From positions 24,825,611-24,889,610 of the forward strand of contig NC_092576.1 of NCBI RefSeq assembly GCF_037975245.1: 64,000 nucleotides of DNA. Reading direction: 5' to 3'. Of this stretch, positions 56,284 to 64,000 are shown piece by piece. The notes under the pieces were generated by a model. The model saw only the letters and a program-made list of their open reading frames with translations. It was not told where the DNA came from and did not search any database. Position 1 is the first letter of the stretch. Each line of letters opens with the position of its first letter. The DNA is from Apostichopus japonicus. Its lineage: Eukaryota > Echinodermata > Holothuroidea > Aspidochirotida > Stichopodidae. The translations under genes were made by a program, and so were the position numbers.

Positions 56284-57685
56284 TGGCCTATGGTTTTGCC
56301 ATAGACGTGGCTTTTCTTGGTGATGTCATTTACGATCTGGTTCAGAGAAGCAATAACAAAGACAGACGAAACGAAAATTCAAGCGAACCGAACGACTCTA
56401 AAAGTAACAGAGCAAAGTCAAACACTTTTCGGAGCTGCTCCTTGAACTTGCGAAAATTCATTATGGAACTCATAAATGAGATTTGACGGGCAAAGTAATA
56501 TTAAATTTAATATAATTGCAATATTTAAATATATTGTTGATGTCAGTATACTTAACAGAGTACATTTCCATGCCCTTTCCTCCAACGCTCGAAATCACAA
56601 TTGAAATTGAAACGAATTTTAAAAACAACAGCAAAAATACTTCGAATAGCTTTGAATCAGGTTTAAATACCGTGTTTTTCAATACCATTGTCCCTTGGTC
56701 ATGTTTCGTGCAATACTATATAAACCAAATTGACATTGGTTGTCATCACGATTTGGTTTTTATTGTTTCCAAAAAGCAACGAGGTACAATACCTGTACAC
56801 AGGCGCAAATTGGTATTTGCATGGAATACATATAAATTATTCTGTCGTTAACGTTTTACTGTGTGTTTGAACTAAGACATACATTAAATATTTATGTCAA
56901 AATATTGGCAAACCGTTTAAAAGTCCAACCAAAAAATTAAGGCAAATCAAGAAACTTCGGCATGGAATCCTGTGTAAATCTTTCCGAAAGAAAAAAACGA
57001 TCAAAAGTATAAAAATCGATAATGTGTGGTACAAATATTTATTCAATTGAATCGCGCCCCTTTGTTTGAACAAGACAAAGAAATAATATTAGGTAATGCA
57101 TTTAAGTAAGAAGAAAATCAAACAACGTAACAAGTAAACTAAATAGTACAAGTGCTTATGTACTAGTCTACACATAGTATCCACACAGTATACACAGTAC
57201 ATTTATAGTATCCTAATCATTATCCGATTTTTACTGCATTTGCAAGTGTGGAAGCAAAGTAGTTACCGCAAGAAACCTGACAAAAGAACGAAGTGACTAA
57301 CTAATCCTCAACGAAAGGCACAAAGAACCGAGCCGCGAAGGACATATATAAAAAGGCAAATATGTATCTGCAAAGAAAAGCACAGAACGTTGCCTATATC
57401 GTGCAATTACCCTAATGCCACATGTTGGATGTAGGCCTAGGCCTACGGCTATGTTTGAAGGTATTTTTCTTTATTCGAGATCTTAATGTAGCGTAGATTA
57501 TTGTGGATTGATCACTCGGAGGGAGACTCTCTTCTTCAATCTCGAACATTCGATGAGGCTCAACTTACAATTACCACTTATCGTCCAGAAAATTCACTGA
57601 ATGTATAGGCAGTAGTAATAGGTTAAGTAATCGTATTTCGTGTTAACATGTAGAGTGATGTAGTGATTAACTGATCGAGGTACAG
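56284..57685. other. Intergenic, no gene seen
   Basis: AT-rich sequence with overlapping small frames on both strands at 56262-56851 that show no motifs. Nothing else was recognised. Confidence 0.35.
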
Positions 57686-57877
57686 TAAGTGATGAATATT
57701 CATACCCTATTGTGTGTTTATGCGTCGTTGCTAACGTTATAAGATTGGCAGTTATTTAAAAAAATACGAATTATACCATTTTGTAATAATTTGTGGTATG
57801 CTTCACCTGTATTTTTAGTACACAGAGTCATTACTTGGTACATGGAAACCAGGGACATCGCCAGTTTTTAATAATAA
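57686..57877 (+). repeat. Copy 1 of a 190-bp local duplication
   Basis: TAAGTGATGAATATTCATAC to about GAAACCAGGGACATCGCCAG matches 60242-60436 with small indels. Here the TAA is preceded by GGTACAG and not by transposon sequence. Confidence 0.8.
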
Positions 57878-58183
57878 TAATAATTCACAGAGCAGAAATA
57901 AAAATGTTAGATCAACCCTCAGAGCCTTAAACAGATCAGAATACAGTCAATTCCATTAATTCTATCAAAAATATCAGCAGATGAATTTGAAGAAGCAGAT
58001 CGATATCATCTTTCTTATAATGATGATTTTATTTATTCCATTTTTGCCATTTTGTATTTTTATATTTCTATTAAATAGGTCAGCCCCGAAATGATTGGCA
58101 AATTTATGTAGTGGAGTGGAAATCCATTTATTTAAGAACCCATACTTTCCCTTTTGGCATTTCATAGTTAGTTTCCTTTACAG

Positions 58184-58308
58184 ACAGCAGTGCCCTTGGA
58201 TGGCATACTCCTACTAGCGTCTTTATCAATCCGTGGGAATGTTCTCCTTCAGGAAAAGTGCCAAACTGCAGTAGGAGAACATCTTGTGCAAAAAATGTGT
58301 CCATTCAG
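58184..58308 (+). CDS. Possible internal exon of an unrecognised gene with a GC donor
   Basis: The acceptor is GTTTCCTTTACAG. The frame stays open for 41 codons, reading DGILLLASLSIRGNVLLQEK and CQTAVGEHLVQKMCPF, then meets AG|GCAAGT, the consensus of rare GC-AG introns. Helical, Leu-rich composition would fit a HEAT-like repeat protein, but I do not recognise the family. Chance of an open frame this long is not negligible. Confidence 0.3.
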
Positions 58309-59340
58309 GCAAGTTTAGTCTTCTGGCACTCTTCATATCCGTGTTCTCAGGAGAAGTTCTGTTGCACAGGATTATTTAAATTCTGGGTTCAAGAGGAACT
58401 ATAAAGGAGCCATCATCTTTTAATTGATCGGTTCATCATATTGTTTACATATTCTTGAAGGAAACACAAATTCTGCAAACATTACAATACAAATTTGAAA
58501 TGCTAGGTTTATGGTTCATCCTTTCAGTAGCATGTGGCTGAGAGGTTAAAGGTTAACTTCAGTACTCCATCAAGGTCTCTTAGGAATTTTGAGACGGGTG
58601 TCAGAGTTGTCACTATTTTAACTGAGAGGAATTTGTATTGTCCTGTATTACTGTAAAAGAAATTTTGCTCTTATCAGCCTTCAATTCTTCCATTGGCTGA
58701 GTAAGTCTGATTACCCAGGTAACACCCTTGTTGATCAACAATAGTAACAAGTTCCAAACTACATATGTTACTTTCCGTAATGCAGGGAATCATTAATTAA
58801 TTTGATTTCTAGTTGAAATTCAGTAATTCTGGCCGGTTGTAGAGAGTGTTGTACTATTTCTTTTACCAAATGTCAAATGTTAATTTACAGGAAGTCCTAG
58901 AAGGCATATGGTCAACAACAATATATCCTTTTCCTCTCTCTAAGTAGCCAGAAAATTAGACAATGCCAAATTGATATATGTGGGCATTTTATTTTAATAC
59001 CCAAGCATGAATATTTTGCACATTTCAAGATCAATTTAAATGTATGAGATCCACCAGTTGATAATTTGTGATTTTGAAATGCCAAGTTAATGCAAATTTG
59101 GTGCAAAAGTTGAAACAAGTGGAAAAGTCATGAAGAGAATGAAAATAAAGCGAATGAATTTGATTTGAAGCTTTGTCGTATTCCTTGTAAGCATATCAAT
59201 TTTTTTATTTAAGAATTTGTCTCAACAATTTATCGGGTGTCATTTGACTAATCAAGGAACATGAAATGTGAGGCCAGTGATTTAAACGAAGATTACATGT
59301 GTTCAATAGTCGATAGCTAACTGTTTAATTGATGTATTCC
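58309..59340. other. Region of possible gene, nothing certain
   Basis: AT-rich. A further weak candidate exon starts after TTAATTTACAG at about 58890 (frame EVLEGIWSTTIYPFPLSK then stop). I do not call it. Confidence 0.25.
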
Positions 59341-59649
59341 AGCCAGATAAGGTCTATCCCTGGCGATCCTAGCCTTTGCTTGACGCACTCTGGCGCCGCC
59401 CCCAAGGCAGTTTCAAATATTTTACACATTTCCTGCATGCCTCCTCCCCCCCCCCACCCTTTGTTTTACATGGACGGTAGCAAGGTCTGGCACAGTGCCA
59501 GATTAGCTGTTTACAATGGTGTATCACATATATGTTTAAGGAGGCTTGCCAATTCACCCGGTGTAGGCGTGGACTCCGAATTCCAAGATCTCCAGCCCTC
59601 CTTGTTGCCCTGTTCAATCTCCCGTCCTTTAAGAACTACTTCCTTCCCT

Positions 59650-60241
59650 GATGTCGCATGAAAAGATTACGCTACGGTGAAGATTATCAATTATTTTTAA
59701 AGCGGCAAGTGTTGCCGTTTATTGGTAGACTTCATTACTACAATATCAACGCTTGCTTACCTGAGACAAATCGCCAATCTTTGACGAGTAGAAATTGGTT
59801 TTCTGAGCTGTGTCACCTGTCTTTTGAAGTCATCTTGTACGAGGTCCAAAATGTGCTCAAACTGGTCCTCGTTCATTATAAAGTTATTATAGAACTTGTC
59901 TTCGTGGCTAGAAAGTTCTCTTACCAGAGTGTGGTACTCGCCGAGCTCCTCGCGCTTTTCATTTATTGCATGTTCCCACGATCAGGGACATCTCTCACGG
60001 TTCCTCTTCCATAATTGATAGAGGAGTATATCTTCGTCCATTTCGTGGTCTGCCATGTTTCTCACTTAATTAACCGAGTTGCATTGAAGTTCAGACGTAC
60101 GCGCGCATACAGGTTACTAGCTAGAATACGCACTCCGTTTAAATATCGCTGTAGTGTGACCTGTTCCCAGAACCGATTTATAGGAGCGATTTTATATCGG
60201 ATCAGTTTCCGACCCGATATCGCTGTAGTGTGACCGGCCCT
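59650..60241 (-). mobile_element. Truncated PIF/Harbinger element
   Basis: The right end is the complement of AGGGCCGGTCACACTACAGC, a typical Harbinger terminus, and the ATATCGCTGTAGTGTGACC word is repeated at about 60147 and 60223. TAA (60242-60244) follows, matching the usual three-base target. Reading inwards on the minus strand there is a transposase N-terminal exon. The catalytic part and the opposite end were not found, so the element is truncated on its left side. Confidence 0.75.
59761..60056 (-). pseudogene. Harbinger transposase N-terminal exon with a stop
   Basis: It starts at ATG 60056-60054 (MADHEMDEDILLYQLWKRN) and has an in-frame TGA after about codon 25. It then continues with SSHEDKFYNNFIMNEDQFEH, ILDLVQDDFKRQVTQLRKP and ISTRQRLAICLR before a GTAAGC donor. 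The FY.NF.M...F..IL..V and R.ISTRQRLAICLR signature is that of HARBI1/Harbinger transposases ahead of their DDE domain. Confidence 0.75.
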
Positions 60242-60436
60242 TAAGTGATGAATATTCATACCCTCTGTGGTTATATGCTTCGTTGATTAACGTTTATAAG
60301 ATGGGCAGTTTTTTTTTTCAAAACAGCTTTACGAATTTACCGTTTTGTAATAATTTGTGGTCATCTTCACCTATCCTTATATAACACAGAGTCATTACTT
60401 AACACATTGAAACCAGGGACACCACCAGCTTTTAAT
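60242..60436 (+). repeat. Copy 2 of a 190-bp local duplication, next to the Harbinger end
   Basis: It begins TAAGTGATGAATATTCATAC directly at the Harbinger terminus and runs to about GAAACCAGGGACACCACCAG. Copy 1 (57686-57877) shows the same sequence with no transposon. Confidence 0.8.
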
Positions 60437-61702
60437 TGCAATATAGAGAAATATATAAAGCCTGACGATGTGTAATGTTTTTGTTCAAACATACAGTGCA
60501 ACTCTAAGGTTTTGCTACTGTAATGTTTAGATTACTTTAGTTGTCTGTACGTATACTTGATATAGGTATACGACACCCATATGCACTTGTCCATATATAA
60601 CTCGTTTCTGGTATGGTTGAATGGTAATTTCAAAGACAAAAGAGCCATAGTTGAGATCATTGCTTATTCACTGAAGTAAGTGGTAACCGTAGTGCTATAT
60701 GCATATCATATTTGCAGCATATTAATCGAGGAGACACATTTAGAGGTCTACTTTTCTATTCGCCAATGTTACAAGGCCCATTCTGCTCTGGAGAAAGCCA
60801 CAGTCGCGTGCACAGGATTTCTAAGGTAGCAATTTCCCATTTTTTCCGAATGACTTAGTAAGGGGACTGAACTCTCGTGGAAAGTCAGACGTGAATGAAA
60901 AATTTTATAAAGGAGGGGGACTGCACTGCATGGAGTCATTGAAGCCGGGGATTTGGGGGTCCTTCCGCAGAAAACAATGACGTCACATGGAGCATTCTGT
61001 GGCACGTGTATACTATAAATTATGTCTAAATAGGTTGGCACAACCGTAAGATTTTGCTAATAAATACTAATGTTATGTTTCTAAAAATAGTGGGGTCGAT
61101 TCCACTCGCAGTAGTGGTCCAACTCTTCCCAGCTGAATGCAAAACTCACCCGACTGAGGGTATTACCCCGGATCCACTTTTCGCACGCCACTGACCGCCA
61201 TGAACGATCTCCTACCCAGGGACCAATATACCCTCATTCGAATATTCTGGCACCCGTGATGACGGTTTATCTTGAGTTCAAAGCTTAGATACTGACTATA
61301 TCAACAAGCGTAGAAGAGAATTACCACATCTAACAAATACACACAATGTATCAAATGATGCAAGGTGGCGGTGATATGTGAGTTGTCGTAACTCTAGCTA
61401 TTGTTCTGCGTTGACGTTTCTAAGTCAAACACAATACGTACAAACATTCCATCATTCCTGACAATTTTCATATAAATAATACTTGTAAATTCAATATTTT
61501 AGGCGTCAATATTTTTGTCAGAATACTTCAACAACAAGGTAACTCTTCAAATTAGAAAAAAGAAACGAGGTGGGTGTTTTTCATAAACTGCTAAATCCAC
61601 TCCTTTCAAAGGGGTGTCATTTCTAACAGCAATACAAATAACCTGTTGAGTGAATATTATGTTGAGTAAATATATACAATGAAAAGACGAAGTCGTGTGC
61701 TC
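60437..61702. other. Intergenic, no gene seen
   Basis: Unique sequence between the local duplication and copy B of the larger duplication. Reading frames at 60769-61041 and 61547-61861 (minus) have no recognisable motifs. Confidence 0.35.
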
Positions 61703-63690
61703 TAAAATAGGAACCAAAGTCTGTAACTGTAACTCCAAAAACAAAACCAATTTCGTGAAAACCTTTTCGAAAGAATGTTGATGACGTGCGTTTAATTCTG
61801 CAAGCCTTAAGTCTATGGATAAGTAGATATGTGTAATCAGTAACAAGAAATCCGTAGTCATAACCGTGAACGTTTTACTGTGATTGGCTACTAAACCGTA
61901 TCATGTCTGAACAATAATCGGTATTCATAGACATACGTAGTACTGAGAGCGTGAAAGAAACCAACACAATGGAGAAGGATTTGCTCGAAATCGTCTTGCT
62001 TATGATAAAAGATGTATGAATTACTTTAGCAACGCCAAAGTTTTTCTGCTTTTCACAAGGTATTGTATATCACGTGTAAGCAGTTTATTTATACTTATAT
62101 TGCGTCACTTTTACACAGTTACGTTGCTGCACGCTCAAATACAAAAATATTGTTTGGCTTGTTCGAGATGCTAGAATATCATACAATGTTGGAAACGACA
62201 AAACACACAATTAGGTTGCCACCACTGCATGTTGTGAAGCATAAATCAACTTATGTTATGTGTGTCCACTCACCAGTGGAACAGTTTCTTCTCCTGACTA
62301 ATCCCCTAAATGAATCATTCCGATATATTACAACACCATGTGAAAACTTCTAATTGTTTCTTACTTTGACTCAAACTATTGTACCTTCACCATTTCTGAA
62401 TGACCACCCTTCACCACACACACGTTACTCTTCATCTCTTGTATTATCAAAAGAAGACGATACAGGAGAATAGGAAAATAGAACATTTAATTGTTGATGG
62501 GCTTTTTAAATAAGCGCCCTCCACAACTATAGTAACATGTACATACCTACAATGACAGTTCAGGTCAATTGGCGAAGCACTATTTAATACAGAATACTAA
62601 ACTAGTGATTAAACGTGGTGTTCTGTCAATACATGAGTTGTTATCCAGTTCCTACCTATATAGTAATGGCGGCTGCCATATAAATGACAGTATATATTCG
62701 TATAACAGGTGCAATTAGTCCATTAAATTACCACAAGAAATCTGTATGAAATGTGACAATGTAATGGAAGATTTAACAGGTGTGCTAATGTGAGCCGTGC
62801 TGCGTATACTGTGTTGGCCATCTAACAGCAACGTGCGGAATGGTATACCCGACTGGTGATAGTTGCTCCTGTCAGGAAAGAGGGTGGCAATTACATTCAG
62901 AGGGAATTCTAGGATCACTGCTACACTCTTAAAACGACCTAGTAATTTATCCGACCAGAAATTCTAGTCAAATTATTTTGACTAGAAAAGGATCGGCTTG
63001 ACATTATATTCTCGTTACGGTCACTCTGATCCAGTTAATTTACAAGGCCCCTAGGCCCCTAGGCCTATATCACTGCTCAAAAGAAACAGTACAAACTTGA
63101 TTTTCCAATTTCGAAGCCGCAAAAAAAGATGGCTTGTTGTTTATTGCTGGCTTAGGGCTAATTTATAAAGTCCCATAGGTCTAAGCTAGTCATACGTATG
63201 TTATGCTGCATGTTTACTTAAGTCAAAAGTTCAGGATACAATATTTTTGAAGCTTGCATCGCTATAGCTGTGACATTTTCTGCGTATTCGCAGGCATGAA
63301 ATATGATAGAAAGGGTATATGTTTAATTGACACCTTTTCATCTTGCTCGATGGAAATATTTAATTCACTGTCTCTTGTATTATCAATATGTAAGAACTTT
63401 TAACCAGTTACTGTGACCTATGGTAGCCTATTACTTGTGCAAATGCCAATAAATCACCCAATATTCACGTCAAGTTTTGTTAATCGTACACCCATGTTAC
63501 TGCACCAGAACTTTACACTTCACTGAGCCCAACACAAGGTAACTATCAGCTAATGGTGTATGTATATACAGAACGTGTTGAAGTTTCTGATTGATAATAG
63601 AAACTATTAGGTTGCGTAGCTGTCAAAATGAAAATTACTCAAATGTAAGTGTTTGCTAGTATTTTGGCATATTCTCCGACAAGAATTATT
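61703..63690 (+). repeat. Diverged direct duplication, copy B (2.0 kb)
   Basis: It is collinear with 52028-53345 and 54555-55209 of copy A; the 1.2 kb between those parts is absent. The junction near 63045 reads CAAGGCCCCTAGGCCCCTAGGCC, a small local repeat. The plus-strand frame at 62063-62353 (96 codons) shares STKILxGLFE and ETTKHTxRLPPLHVV with the 66-codon frame of copy A but has no known homologue. Confidence 0.85.
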
Positions 63691-64000
63691 AACATATTAA
63701 ATTAGATGAGAGATTCTTCCCTTCATAATACTGAAATTCTTTTCCTGATTACTGCAACTTTGTGTGTGTTCATGTTTTAATGTATTTTTTGTTTACATCA
63801 ATACAGCTTTATTTTCTATATTTCTTTTAATCCCCTACCTAATTAGGTATGTGAGTTACTTATATGATGTGGGTAAACCTTTCTTGTGACAATATTTTGT
63901 GGTGCTGTTTTGGGGGAAATTTAAACTCTTTTTAAAAATATACTGTCATACCCATGAATCAGTTAACACTACCTGTAACCAGTACATCTTATAAGTATAT
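63691..64000. other. Unannotated end of window
   Basis: AT-rich sequence beyond the duplication boundary. Nothing was recognised. Confidence 0.4.

Noticed and set aside
59369-59617. 82-codon minus-strand frame as part of the Harbinger transposase
   Set aside because: It does not resemble the DDE domain and the join to the N-terminal exon is unsupported.

Overview
The window is animal nuclear DNA: AT-rich, with split genes bounded by GT-AG introns, a tRNA-derived SINE, a LINE, a Ty3/Gypsy element, several hAT elements and many minisatellites. Bilaterian gene families plus this repeat mix suggest a marine invertebrate, perhaps an echinoderm. That placement is inference; no lineage-diagnostic gene was found.

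Two real genes are readable and they converge. (1) On the plus strand, seven exons between 2085 and 12507 encode the C-terminal part of a STAC-family adaptor (linker plus two SH3 domains). The C1-domain exons must lie left of the window. (2) On the minus strand, four exons between 28763 and 19162 encode U1 snRNP protein C (SNRPC/U1-C): the matrin-type zinc finger, the conserved helix and the Pro/Gly/Met-rich tail. Only the small first exon (start codon plus about two codons) was not found.

The introns of both genes are filled with minisatellites of unit 24, 26, 30, 34, 36, 40, 56, 60 and about 77 bp. The most striking observation is that four arrays begin exactly at, or within a few bases of, a 5' splice site. 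In two STAC introns the repeat unit contains the last coding bases of the exon plus the GT donor, so the exon-intron junction has been copied about 26 times (3129-4170) and about 7 times (8694-9190).

From 24 kb to 41 kb come DNA transposons: a 1.5 kb hAT inside a satellite; a second hAT with different ends but a shared interior, itself holding a 2.1 kb element built of about 11-bp phased GTAAA motifs; a MITE with a 6-bp duplication; and a hAT inside a dead Gypsy element. The Gypsy relic (about 39.7-45.2 kb, minus strand) and a dead CR1/Rex-like LINE (about 47-50 kb, plus strand) follow.

The last 14 kb holds a candidate solo LTR, a diverged direct duplication (52.0-55.2 kb and 61.7-63.7 kb), a truncated PIF/Harbinger element, and one or two possible exons of an unrecognised gene.
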